A DNA stretch of 64,000 bases from NCBI RefSeq assembly GCF_050314555.1, contig NZ_JBNPNH010000006.1, positions 58,035-122,034 of the forward strand, written 5' to 3'. Below the pieces are notes generated by a model, which ran no database searches, was not told where the DNA came from, and saw only the letters and a list, made by a program, of their open reading frames with translations. A program made the position numbers and the translations under genes. Source of the DNA: Spyradosoma sp004558035. Lineage in GTDB: Bacteria; Verrucomicrobiota; Verrucomicrobiia; Opitutales; UBA953. Within the stretch, counting starts at the first letter, position 1, and every line of letters starts with the position of its first letter. Positions 53,758 to 62,554 of this stretch are shown here, in pieces.

Positions 53758-54893
53758 AGCCTTCCCGCATGCTGATTTTCGGCGGCGCCGTCGCGCTCGT
53801 CGTCTGGCTTTCGGCGTTTCTGCTGCTCCGCGAGGGCGGCGATCCGGGCTCGCCCGCCGCCGCGCTCCCGCCCGAAAGCGCCGTCCCGCCCGCCGCGCCG
53901 CCGTCCGCGCCCGAAGACGCGCCGGAGCAGGGCGTTCCCGCGGAGCCGCCGCGGAGCGAGCCCGCCGAACCGACCGCGGGAACGCCCGTGCCCGTCCGCG
54001 TCGCGCGCATTCCGCGCCCGCCGCGCAAGGCGCTCAAGTCCTTCCGCGACGCCGGCGAAATCTGCGTGGACGCCGAGACCGGGCGCATGCTCGCGGGAAC
54101 GAACGTCCGCCGCCGCTGCCCGCCCGCGAGCGTCACGAAGCTCATGACGCTCTTCCTCACGCTCGAGGCGCTCGACGCCGGGAAAATTGCGCTGAACGAC
54201 GTCGTTCCCGCGAGCCGCCGCGCCTATTCGATGGGCGGCACGCAGCTCAATCTCGACACGGGCGAGCCCTGCCGGATCGAAGAGCTCATCTACGGGCTGA
54301 TGCTCCAGTCCGCGAACGACGCCGCCGTCGTGCTCGCCGAAACCGTGAGCGGGAGCGTCGAGGATTTCGTCGCGGCGATGAACGCCAAGGCGCGCGAGCT
54401 CGGGCTGGACGACACGCGCTTCGCCACGCCGCACGGCCTGCCGCCGAGCCGGCGGGAACGCGCCGCCGGAGCCTCGCCCGACCTCACGACCGCCGAAGAT
54501 CTCGCGAAGCTTTCCGTCGCGCTCCTCAAGCGCTTTCCGAACGCGCTGCGCTACGCCTCGACGATCACGCATCCCTATCCCGCGAACGAAAAACGCAAGG
54601 CGGTGATGTGGCTGAAGAATCACAACCGCCTGCTCGAAACCTTCGAGGGCTGCGACGGGCTCAAGACCGGCTGGACGAACGACGGCGCCTCCATCGTCAC
54701 GACCGCCTCGCGCGGGAACCGCCGCGTGATCGCCGTCGTGCTCGGCGGGCTCGTGAAGAACGCCAAGGGCGAGATCGACGCGAAGACCTCGCAGCGGGAA
54801 CGCAATCAGCGCGCCGCCGAGCTGATGTACCGCGGCCTGCTCGCGCTCGACGCGATGCAGTACGCGCCGACGCCGTTCCGAGAAAGAAAGTGA
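53754..54893 (+). CDS. D-alanyl-D-alanine carboxypeptidase (PBP5/6 family)
   Basis: 379 residues. An N-terminal membrane anchor (about 7-24), then a Pro/Glu-rich linker of 60 residues and the peptidase S11 domain: SxxK in PPASVTKLMT, SxN in MLQSANDAAVVLAE, KTG in GCDGLKTGWTNDGAS. It trims pentapeptides in peptidoglycan. The family's C-terminal beta domain is absent, and the protein is held by its N-terminus instead. Confidence 0.93.
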   Translation: MKPSRMLIFGGAVALVVWLSAFLLLREGGDPGSPAAALPPESAVPPAAPPSAPEDAPEQGVPAEPPRSEPAEPTAGTPVPVRVARIPRPPRKALKSFRDAGEICVDAETGRMLAGTNVRRRCPPASVTKLMTLFLTLEALDAGKIALNDVVPASRRAYSMGGTQLNLDTGEPCRIEELIYGLMLQSANDAAVVLAETVSGSVEDFVAAMNAKARELGLDDTRFATPHGLPPSRRERAAGASPDLTTAEDLAKLSVALLKRFPNALRYASTITHPYPANEKRKAVMWLKNHNRLLETFEGCDGLKTGWTNDGASIVTTASRGNRRVIAVVLGGLVKNAKGEIDAKTSQRERNQRAAELMYRGLLALDAMQYAPTPFRERK

Positions 54894-54894
54894 C

Positions 54895-55145
54895 AGGAGC
54901 AGCGAACAATGAAAGCAGTGAACAGCGAACAATGAATAATGAATAACGCCTTGCGTTCGGCTTCGCCGAAAGGATTTTTCAATACTGTATTCATCACTGC
55001 GTTATTCATTATTCATTATTAATTATTAATTATCCGTTATTCATTGTTCGCTGTTCACTGCTCCTGTCGCTTTCCTCGGCGCAGTCGAACGCAATGAACC
55101 TCCATAACCTTCATAACCTCATAACCTCATAACCTCATAACCTTT
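54895..55145. repeat. Largest AT-rich intergenic hairpin (family A) plus an octamer tandem
   Basis: Left arm AGCAGTGAACAGCGAACAAT with GAATAATGAATAACG; right arm CGTTATTCATTATTCATTAT and ATTGTTCGCTGTTCACTGCT, centred on CGGCTTCGCCG. It is followed by a tandem of ATAACCTC (about four units) directly before the next gene. No gene seen. Confidence 0.75.
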
Positions 55146-55150
55146 TCCCT

Positions 55151-56011
55151 ATGTTTTCCTTTCTCCGAAAAATCCTCCTCGCCGCGTTCGCGCTCGTCGC
55201 GTTCGCGGCTCCGCTCGCCGCGCAGTCCCGCGACTTCGGGCTGAAGCAGCTCGACGCCGTCGAGGCCGCCGCCGTGCTCGACGCCTTCCGCGCCTACCGC
55301 TTGCCGGCGGACTACTGCCTGCGCATCGAAATCGTCCACAAGCCGCGCAAAAGCGAGGACGAGACGCGCTACGCGGGAACGCTCTGGGGCACGAGCGACG
55401 CCGAAGGCGCTCTGCTGCGGCTGGACGTCGGCGCCGCGGGAATGCCCGAGAGCGAGCGGAAGCGCTTTCTCATCCGAAGCGGAAAGACGCCGGGTCTGTG
55501 GACGCTCGGCGCCGCGGGAACGCCGGAAAAAATCGACGCCGCGGGAACGCGCCCCTTCTTCAGCGATCTCGTCTTCACGCCCTTCGACCTGCAGACGCCG
55601 TTTCTCTTCTGGGAAAAATACGAATACGACGGCACGCGCCGCCACCGCGCGCGCCCGGTGCACTTCTTCAAAATGTTCCCGCCGGAGGATTTCCGCGAGA
55701 AGATCGACGCGGAAATCGGCTCCGTGCGCATCGGCTTCGACCGCGTGTACAACGCGCTCGTCGTCGCCGAATCGCGTTCCCGCGACGGCGAAAAGCTCAA
55801 GACCTTCACGCTCGGCAGCATCCGCAGGACGCAGGGGCTCTACATGTTCAAGGAACTCGAGCTGCGCGACGAAAAGACGCGCGACCGCGACACGCTCGTC
55901 GTGCGTGCGGCGGCGCTGCGCCTGCGCTTCGCGCCCGAGCTGTTCACGCCGGAATTCCTCGCGAAGCCGATGCCGAAAATTCCCGAATCCCTCTTCGAAA
56001 GCGCCGACTGA
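55151..56011 (+). CDS. Exported LolA-like outer-membrane lipoprotein-sorting protein
   Basis: 286 residues with a signal peptide (MFSFLRKILLAAFALVAFAA). The rest is a beta-rich domain with an even pattern of short strands (LWTLGAAGTPEKIDAAGTRP; FFKMFPPEDFREKIDAEIGSV; GFDRVYNALVVAESRSRDGE), resembling LolA/LolB-like proteins annotated as lipoprotein-sorting in Verrucomicrobiota. I am unsure of the function; no LolB or LolCDE gene is adjacent. No Shine-Dalgarno sequence is seen in the octamer tract before it. Confidence 0.6.
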   Translation: MFSFLRKILLAAFALVAFAAPLAAQSRDFGLKQLDAVEAAAVLDAFRAYRLPADYCLRIEIVHKPRKSEDETRYAGTLWGTSDAEGALLRLDVGAAGMPESERKRFLIRSGKTPGLWTLGAAGTPEKIDAAGTRPFFSDLVFTPFDLQTPFLFWEKYEYDGTRRHRARPVHFFKMFPPEDFREKIDAEIGSVRIGFDRVYNALVVAESRSRDGEKLKTFTLGSIRRTQGLYMFKELELRDEKTRDRDTLVVRAAALRLRFAPELFTPEFLAKPMPKIPESLFESAD

Positions 56012-56020
56012 GGCGCGCCT

Positions 56021-56863
56021 TCAGCGGCGGAAGAGCCACGCCGCAAAGAACGTCGCCGATTCCGCGACGACGATCGCCGCGCCCGCGGGAACGCCTTCGA
56101 ACCAGTACGACGCGTAGAGTCCCGCGAAGCCCGAAAGCACCGAAAAGACCGCCGCGAGCGTCGCCGTCTTTCCGACGGATTTCGAAAGCAGATTCGCCGC
56201 CGCCGCGGGAATGACGAGCAGCGCCGTCGTCAGCAGCGCGCCCACGACGCGCACCGACGAGACCGCCGCGAGCGCGACCAGCACGAGAAAAAGCGTCTGC
56301 ATCAGGCGCGGGCGCGCTCCCGCCAGCCGCGCGTATTCCGGGTCGAAGCTCGCGAGCTTCAGCGGCGCGCGGAAGACGGCGAAGAACGCCGCGACGGCGA
56401 GCGTCGTTCCCGCGGCGAAGAGCAGGTCCGTCCTCGTCACGCCGAGCACGCTCCCGAAGAGCAGGCTCGAAAAATCGCGGAACGACTGCGTGCGCGTCAT
56501 CAGCAGAATGCCCAGCGCGAACATGAACGCGAGCACGACGCCGATCGCCGCGTCTTCGGACATGCGCCGCCGCGTCGAAAGCAGCCCGACGCCGAGCGCC
56601 GTCGCCAGCGCCGCCGCCAGCGCGCCCCAATAGAGCGAAACGCCCAGCAGCGCCGCCGCCGTCACCCCCGGCAGAATCGTGTGCGAGAGCGCCGAGGCGA
56701 TGAACACGCTGCGCCGCAGCACCACGTAGGTGCCCAGCATCGCGCTGCCGACGCCGATGAGCGCGACGCTCGCGAACGCGTTGCGCATGAAGTCGAATTC
56801 GAAAGGCTCCAGAAACCAGTTGAGCAGCGTCTCCACGTCAGTCGAGCTCCACGAAACGTTCAT
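56021..56863 (-). CDS. Metal (Zn/Mn-type) ABC transporter permease
   Basis: 280 residues, about eight or nine membrane helices of the ABC-3 family (ZnuB/TroC/MntB). Typical segments: AFASVALIGVGSAMLGTYVVLRR, SALSHTILPGVTAAALLG, FGSVLGVTRTDLLF and VVGALLTTALLVIPAAAANLL. Its start overlaps the end of the ATPase gene by 26 bases, showing coupling. Zn versus Mn or Fe cannot be told; the periplasmic binding protein is not in the window. Confidence 0.9.
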   Translation of the reverse strand: MNVSWSSTDVETLLNWFLEPFEFDFMRNAFASVALIGVGSAMLGTYVVLRRSVFIASALSHTILPGVTAAALLGVSLYWGALAAALATALGVGLLSTRRRMSEDAAIGVVLAFMFALGILLMTRTQSFRDFSSLLFGSVLGVTRTDLLFAAGTTLAVAAFFAVFRAPLKLASFDPEYARLAGARPRLMQTLFLVLVALAAVSSVRVVGALLTTALLVIPAAAANLLSKSVGKTATLAAVFSVLSGFAGLYASYWFEGVPAGAAIVVAESATFFAAWLFRR

Positions 56864-57566
56864 GCCCGCGGCAGGCGCGCACAGTGCGCAGCTGCCCGTC
56901 GCGGATCTCCAGAATGCGGTCGAAATGCCCGAGCGCGTCGGCAAGGTCGTGCGTCGCCATCACGAGCGTCAGCCGCCGCCCCTCCGCGCCGAAGAGCGTC
57001 TCGTCCATGACGTCGCGGGAACGCGCGTCCAGCCCGACGTAGGGCTCGTCGAGCAGCAGCAGGCGCGCCTCCTGGCAGAGCGCGCGCGCGAGCAGGGCGC
57101 GCTGCTGCTCGCCGCCGGAAAGCTCGCCCGCGTTGCGCGAGGCGCGGTCGGCGAGGCGCAGCTTTTCGAGCGCGGCGTCGGCGTGCTCCAGGTCTTCGCG
57201 CGAGACGCGCGCGGGAAAGCGCTTGCGCACGCAGCGCCCGAACGCGACCAGCTCGCGCACCGAAATCGGGAACGTCCAGTCGATGCGGCTGCGCTGCGCG
57301 AGAAAGCACACGTCGGGCTCGCCCGCGCGCGCGCGCCGCCCGAAGACCGACGCCGTTCCCGCGAGCGGCTCCAGCAGCCCCGCGAAAGTCCGCAGCAGCG
57401 TGGACTTGCCCGCGCCGTTCGCGCCGACGAGCGCCGCGCGGCATTTCTCCGGAATCGCGAGCGAGACGTCAGTCAGCACCGCGGCGCGCGTTCCCGCCGG
57501 CGCGACGGCGAGCCCCCGCGCCTCGAGCGCGGGAAAGACGGGAACGAATCCGGAAAAATGCGTCAT
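56838..57566 (-). CDS. Metal ABC transporter ATP-binding protein
   Basis: 242 residues. Walker A GANGAGKST, Q-loop FLAQRSRIDW (the QR..IDW pattern is typical of ZnuC/TroB-type ATPases), signature LSGGEQQRALLARAL, Walker B ARLLLLDEPYVGLD, switch His ATHDL. Start chosen at MTHFSGFVPVFPALE, seven bases after a TTTAAT box; the open frame continues upstream through repeat DNA. Paired with the permease. Confidence 0.92.
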   Translation of the reverse strand: MTHFSGFVPVFPALEARGLAVAPAGTRAAVLTDVSLAIPEKCRAALVGANGAGKSTLLRTFAGLLEPLAGTASVFGRRARAGEPDVCFLAQRSRIDWTFPISVRELVAFGRCVRKRFPARVSREDLEHADAALEKLRLADRASRNAGELSGGEQQRALLARALCQEARLLLLDEPYVGLDARSRDVMDETLFGAEGRRLTLVMATHDLADALGHFDRILEIRDGQLRTVRACRGHERFVELD

Positions 57567-57573
57567 GCGGACA

Positions 57574-57579
57574 ATTAAA
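57574..57579 (-). promoter_or_regulatory. Candidate -10 box of the metal ABC operon
   Basis: Minus strand TTTAAT, seven bases before the ATG; no convincing -35. Its distance matches other nearly leaderless genes here. Confidence 0.3.
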
Positions 57580-57589
57580 AACGGAAAAC

Positions 57590-57900
57590 GAAAAACGGAA
57601 AGCGGAAAAACGCGTCCCCGCCCCACCCCTCGGTTATGCAGACCGTGGCAAGCCCGAATTTTTGACCACGGAAAACACGGAAAAACACGGAAATTTAGCG
57701 GAGAGGCGACATTCCTGTCGCTTCCTCGAAATCCTCCAGCAGAAATTTTTCCCGCAAAGACGCCAAGACGCAAAGATTTTTGGAGAAATGACGCGGTTTT
57801 CACGGGAACGCCGGTCGAAATTCGTGAAAATTCGCGTCAATTCGCGCTTAAAAACTTTCCTTAACTTCCTTTGACTTCGCGGTCGAAAATCTTCGCGTTC
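57590..57900. repeat. Gene-free block of short-word repeats (family E)
   Basis: CCACGGAAAACACGGAAAAA CACGG, GCAAAGACGCCAAGACGCAA AGA, AATTCGTGAAAATTCGCGTC AATTCG, and CTTAACTTCCTTTGACTTCG CGG. Words of this sort occur as intergenic repeats in many environmental bacteria; their role is unknown. No gene seen. Confidence 0.7.
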
Positions 57901-57901
57901 T

Positions 57902-57930
57902 TTGCGTTAAAATCAGACTTGTATTTTATA
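57902..57930 (+). promoter_or_regulatory. Candidate promoter of the large PEP-CTERM gene
   Basis: TTGCGT, 17 bases, TTTATA in a very AT-rich stretch; 217 bases of leader to the ATG. Weak boxes. Confidence 0.3.
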
Positions 57931-58147
57931 GTTTTACAGTTTCCTTTATTCATGCGGCTTGCAGGGCGTTCCCCCTCGGTCTGCATACCCGTACATAATC
58001 ACCCCAAAATTTCCCCGAAAACCATGTTTCGTCTCGAATACGTCACGGCGCTCCTCCGCAGGATTTCACGCAAATCCCGCGAAACCGCGCCGTCCGCGTT
58101 CCCGCCGAACTCTCCCTTTCAAAATAACAACTAAAACTGCACAACAC

Positions 58148-61100
58148 ATGAAATCCTCAAAATTATTCCTCACCTCTCTCCTCGCCGCCGCCGCGATGAG
58201 CCTTCCCGCGTATGCAGAAGAAGTCGCGCTTACGAACGGGCAAAAGACGACCCTGGCCGTCGGTTCCGGAGTCGCCGGCGCCGGAAACACCTACACGTAC
58301 ACGGCTCCCGAAGAGGGAACGACGGACAACGGCGGGTGGCTTTGGCTGGGTGATCTTGGAGGCACCGGAAATGTGGCGTTGGGTTCCGTGGAGTCCAATA
58401 TGGCGTTGTCTGGAAGCGGGCTACTTGTCCTTGGTTATCAAGGCGGCAACGGCAGTGCCCCCACGTATACTTTTGATTTCGCCAACACGGACGCGTCCGC
58501 ATTTTCCGGCAAGTTCGCGGTCGTCAACGAGTGGAACAACAGCACCGTCGCAAAATTGTCCGGAACGAGGTGGAGCAACGTCGAGTACGTTTTCGCCGGC
58601 GTGTCGCGGGAACAGAACTGGGTGACGAAGCGCATGTACAACGACATTTCGCGCGGATACGATACCTTGGCGCTCCAAGGCGCGACGACTCTCGCCGGCA
58701 TCACGGGCACGAGCAAGGGGTATGTTCCGACGGGAGAAGGCGTCGCCGCCGGAATCGGCAACATCAACCTGCGGGAAGCCGTCACGGTTGCGACTTCCGG
58801 CACAGTTCTCAAGCTCGCGGGAGCGGGAACGTATGAATTTTACGGGAAGGTCGGAACGGCAAGCGAGAAAGTCGGTATCGCGAAAACAGGCACCGGCACG
58901 CAAGTTCTTGGAGGAACGCTTTATTTGGATGAGGTTACGGTTTCGGGGGGAACGCTCGATTTTTCCGGCGCGACCCTGTCGCTTTCTTCAGGGATCACGA
59001 ACAATGCGACGGTAATCGTCGGTTCGGACACGGTTTTCGTGCTTTCGGATTCGTTGAAGGTCGGCGAAACGGGCAACACGTACTCGCTGATTTCCGGCAA
59101 TACTGACAACATCACCGGATGGAATACGCTGCGTCTCAACAATTTCCGCAGAGCAGACGGCAAGTATCTTTCCGCGCGCAGCACAATCGATCTCTCCAGT
59201 GCGGGAAGCGTCACAATTACGGGCGAGGCCTACAATCTTTTCTGGAAAAGCGGAGTGACGGCGTGGAATTCTGATACCGTCTTTGACAAAGACAGCGCCG
59301 GCAGCGGAAAGACTTCTACGTTTGCACCCTACGACAACGTGACGTTTTCTACGGGCGATGTCACGGTCTCCGTCGGTTCAGCAGTCACCGCGGGAACGGT
59401 GACCATTACGGCGGGAACGGTTTCGTTCTCGGGCGGCGCGATTACTGCGCAGGACGGCGTTTTCGTCGCGGGAACGAGCGCCGAAAGCATCGCGACGTTG
59501 AAGCTGGATTCGGCAGGGAACTTTGCGGCGGGAACGGTCATCACTGTCGGAGAACACGGCGTGTTCGATATTAACGCAAAGGCGGAAACAACAGGCTTTT
59601 CCCTCGTGCTCGACGGCGGTCGCCTGACGAATACAGGAACCGGTCTTTCCGACGGAGCGAAAAATCTCTCACAAGGGCTGACGCTGACGGCAGATTCTTA
59701 TATCGGCGGCAGTAATAATAACATCTACTTCATCGGCGACGGCGGAAACGCAGACGTCAACATCAATCTTGGCGGCTACACGCTTACCAAGGACGGCACG
59801 GGAACGCTCGCTATGTGCACGGGCGTGATCACGAACGGCACGCTCAAAGTGACGAACGGAACACTGAAGTCTTCGACGACGCCCATTTCCGGCAGAACGA
59901 TTAAGCTCGGCGAAGGCGGCAGAATCGAAGTCGTCGAGAACGGCGTGATGAACGCGACGATTGCGTCTATGGGCGCGGGTTCGAAGCTCATCCTCGGCGG
60001 CTCGACCGCGAGCACGGTGGCGCTGAACAGCTTCGCGCTCGGCACGGGAGCGGTCATCGACGTTTCGGGCGCCAACGCTGTCACGGGAACGCTTACGTCC
60101 GTTGGAGCGAACGCTCGGCTGACGCTCGCGGGAACGGGCGCGTCTGCGGTGACGCTGAACGGCGCGATTGGCGCGAATGCGGTCGTCAACGTCTCTTCGG
60201 GTACGCTTTCGGGCACGATTACCTCCATGGCGGCGGGTTCGTCGCTGACGCTCGCGGGAACGCCGGGCGCAAATCCGGTGGCGATTACGGACGCGGTCGG
60301 CGGAAGCGCCGACAAGGCGACGATCAACATTTCCAACGGGAACCGCGTGAACTACAACAACACGGCTTCTGGGGGATTGTGGGCCGACATTTCCATCTCG
60401 GGTGCCGGGTCTACGTTCACGCAGGCTGCGGGACAAGATATGCTCAAAGTTAGACAGGGGCTTTCCATTTCGGTTTCCGACGGCGGTACGCTTGCATTGG
60501 GCGCGGCGCGCTGGGAAATCTGTTCCACGACGATCAACTTGGACGGTGGCAACATTACGGGAACTTATAACGTAACGGGAAACAATAAGTACGGGAATCT
60601 TGATTTCGGTTTAGGCGGTGGTACCGGCACCGAACCCTATAAATCGGAGACGGTTTATGTGACGCAGACGCATGGGCAAGACTCGACAATCAGCGCCTCG
60701 ATTCGTCTGCGCAGCGGGAAAACCGTCACGTTTGACGTTGCGGAGAATGCGACGCTCAACATCACGGGGCAGCTCTCCGCGCGCGGCACATTCGTCAAGG
60801 ACGGCACGGGAACGGTGACGTTCGACATGCCGAGCACGGCGGTCTCGTTCGCCGAAGCTTTCACGGGCTCGGTCAACATCGAAGCCGGCAAGGTCGTCGT
60901 GAAGAATTCCGCGGTGTTCGGGAAAACGACGGCGGCGGCGCCGTCGCGTGTGATTTCCGTCGCGGAGAACGCGGCGCTGCAGATCAACCTCGCGGGCGGC
61001 GCGCTCGACGTCGGCACGACGGGCGTGACGTTCGCCGCGGGCTCGAAGTTCCTGATCGACCTGACGGGCGTCTCGGTCGAGGAAAATACGGCGCTGACGA

Positions 61101-61354
61101 TTATCGCGTCGAGCGCGATTTCGTTCAATTCGATTGAGACCGGCTCTCTGACCTCGGAAATCATTGAATCGTATTTCGACGCGGGCAACTCGGTCCTCGG
61201 TGATTACTCGACATGGCTGCGCGAATGGTCTTACGACACGACCAATGGTCTGCAGCTGACGATGACGATTCCGGAGCCGAGCACGTTCGGTCTGTTGGCG
61301 GGTCTCGGGGCGCTCGCGCTCGCGGGAACGCGCCGTCGCCGGAGGAAAGCTTAA
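58148..61354 (+). CDS. Large secreted autotransporter-repeat-like protein with PEP-CTERM tail
   Basis: 1068 residues. Signal peptide MKSSKLFLTSLLAAAAMSLP (cleavage near AYAEE). The body is Gly/Thr/Ser/Asn-rich beta-helix-like sequence with repeats of the autotransporter-associated type: KTGTGTQVLGGTLYLDEVTV, KDGTGTLAMCTGVITNGTLK, KDGTGTVTFDMP, and a near-tandem block around 610-720 (LTSVGANARLTLAGTGASAV; ITSMAAGSSLTLAGTPGANP). The C-terminus IPEPSTFGLLAGLGALALAG plus TRRRRRKA is a PEP-CTERM sorting signal rather than an autotransporter barrel. Likely a surface or matrix protein. Upstream in-frame codons from 57959 lack a signal peptide and are not included. Third-position GC is visibly lower than in neighbours. 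Confidence 0.85.
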   Translation: MKSSKLFLTSLLAAAAMSLPAYAEEVALTNGQKTTLAVGSGVAGAGNTYTYTAPEEGTTDNGGWLWLGDLGGTGNVALGSVESNMALSGSGLLVLGYQGGNGSAPTYTFDFANTDASAFSGKFAVVNEWNNSTVAKLSGTRWSNVEYVFAGVSREQNWVTKRMYNDISRGYDTLALQGATTLAGITGTSKGYVPTGEGVAAGIGNINLREAVTVATSGTVLKLAGAGTYEFYGKVGTASEKVGIAKTGTGTQVLGGTLYLDEVTVSGGTLDFSGATLSLSSGITNNATVIVGSDTVFVLSDSLKVGETGNTYSLISGNTDNITGWNTLRLNNFRRADGKYLSARSTIDLSSAGSVTITGEAYNLFWKSGVTAWNSDTVFDKDSAGSGKTSTFAPYDNVTFSTGDVTVSVGSAVTAGTVTITAGTVSFSGGAITAQDGVFVAGTSAESIATLKLDSAGNFAAGTVITVGEHGVFDINAKAETTGFSLVLDGGRLTNTGTGLSDGAKNLSQGLTLTADSYIGGSNNNIYFIGDGGNADVNINLGGYTLTKDGTGTLAMCTGVITNGTLKVTNGTLKSSTTPISGRTIKLGEGGRIEVVENGVMNATIASMGAGSKLILGGSTASTVALNSFALGTGAVIDVSGANAVTGTLTSVGANARLTLAGTGASAVTLNGAIGANAVVNVSSGTLSGTITSMAAGSSLTLAGTPGANPVAITDAVGGSADKATINISNGNRVNYNNTASGGLWADISISGAGSTFTQAAGQDMLKVRQGLSISVSDGGTLALGAARWEICSTTINLDGGNITGTYNVTGNNKYGNLDFGLGGGTGTEPYKSETVYVTQTHGQDSTISASIRLRSGKTVTFDVAENATLNITGQLSARGTFVKDGTGTVTFDMPSTAVSFAEAFTGSVNIEAGKVVVKNSAVFGKTTAAAPSRVISVAENAALQINLAGGALDVGTTGVTFAAGSKFLIDLTGVSVEENTALTIIASSAISFNSIETGSLTSEIIESYFDAGNSVLGDYSTWLREWSYDTTNGLQLTMTIPEPSTFGLLAGLGALALAGTRRRRRKA

Positions 61355-61420
61355 AGGCTAAGGCTTAAAGTTTAAAGAGGCGGGAACGCCGCTTCTCTAA
61401 ACTCTAAGCTTTAAGCTCTC
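61355..61420. repeat. TTAAAGCTTAAAG-type word tract (family B)
   Basis: AAGCTTAAAGGCTAAGGCTTAAAG and CTCTAAGCTTTAAGCTC flank a GCGGGAACGC copy, giving an inverted arrangement between the stop codon and the terminator. Confidence 0.55.
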
Positions 61421-61450
61421 ATCTTTTTTATTGTGTGTTAGTTAGTGTGT

Positions 61451-61496
61451 GGGCGCCCTCGCGGAGAGATCCGCGTGGGCGCCGTTTTTTGTGAGT
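61451..61496 (+). terminator. Terminator of the large PEP-CTERM gene
   Basis: GGGCGCCCTCGCGGA / TCCGCGTGGGCGCC stem with a small loop, followed by GTTTTTTG. Confidence 0.8.
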
Positions 61497-61499
61497 TTT

Positions 61500-62540
61500 T
61501 GGGCGCGGGCGAAAAGAAACAGGGATTTCGGGGATTTTAAGGGATTGGATTCGGTCCCGGGAAGCGCTTCGCCGAAAAAGGGAAACTAAGCCCCGACGGG
61601 GCGAAATTGCTTAGCGTAGGGTTTTAACCCTACGTGAACGGACAAAAAAGAAGCGCGCTGTAAGTGCGCGATTGTGGGCGCGCGGACGCGAAAAATTTCC
61701 CGCAGACCTCGCGGATTTCCGCAGATTTTTTTGAATCCACGAATTGCTCGAATTTCACGAATCAGGAGGGTAAGCGTCTCGCTTGCCCTCGGCGGGAACG
61801 CGAAAACGAACAGGGATTTCGGGGATTTTAAGGGATTTGATTCAGTCCTGCGGGGTGCCTCGCCGCGCGGACGCGAGAAATCGCCTGCCTCACGACCGAA
61901 GGCGGGAATGCCTTCGCCCCCAAGCGTCCGCGTGAAATGCGGAACAAAAATAACCCCATGCGGCGCCGCCGCTTGGGGCGGCGTCCGCTTAAAGCCACGC
62001 GCTTGAAAAGCGCAACTGCCCCGCGGGAACGGCGTGCCGGGAAAACGTCGAGCGGTTGCGCCTTTCAGGCGCGTCGCAGGTGCGGGGCTTCCCCCAAGCG
62101 CGCGCTTCGCGTCGCGCATGAGGTTACGCTTGTTTCGCCCCGCCGGGGCGCGGAAAAAGCTTAAAGCTTAAGGGTTAAAGCTTAAAGGGAAGTTTGTGCG
62201 GACGGATTTCGAGGAAGCGGCAGGTAAGCGACGCGTGAAGGCATGCTGCCTCTAAAAAAACATCCGCGCGCATCCGCGTCCATCCGTGGTTTCAAAAAAA
62301 TCTGCGGGAATCTGCGAGATCCGCGGGAGAAAGTTTGTGCGGACGGATTTCGAAAAGCGGCAAGTAAGCGAAGCGTGGAGCCATGCCGCTTCCCCCCTAA
62401 AAACTTTCCTTAACTTCCTTTGACTTTGCGGTTTTCAGAAAAGCTTAAAGAGGAGTTTTTGCGGGGAAGGATTCCGAGGGCAAGCGGGACGTTCGCCCTC
62501 CTTTTCGTTCTCGTTTGGGGGCGCGCGGGTTTTCGCCGGC
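61500..62540. repeat. Kilobase of gene-free interspersed repeats (families B-E)
   Basis: Two copies of AACAGGGATTTCGGGGATTT TAAGGGATT; GCCCCGACGGGGC with GTAGGGTTTTAACCCTAC; two copies of GTGCGGACGGATTTCGA plus a GCGGCA(G/A)GTAAGCGA unit; CATCCGCGTCCATCCGTGG; TCTGCGGGAATCTGCGAGAT; GCTTAAAGCTTAAGGGTTAAAGCTTAAAG. I find no credible coding region in either direction. Confidence 0.75.
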
Positions 62541-62554
62541 GCGATTGCGCGCCG

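Noticed and set aside
54895..55145. CRISPR array in the repeated AT-rich intergenic region
   Set aside because: Units are only 7-8 bases with no unique spacers of regular length; the structure is a hairpin plus a microsatellite.
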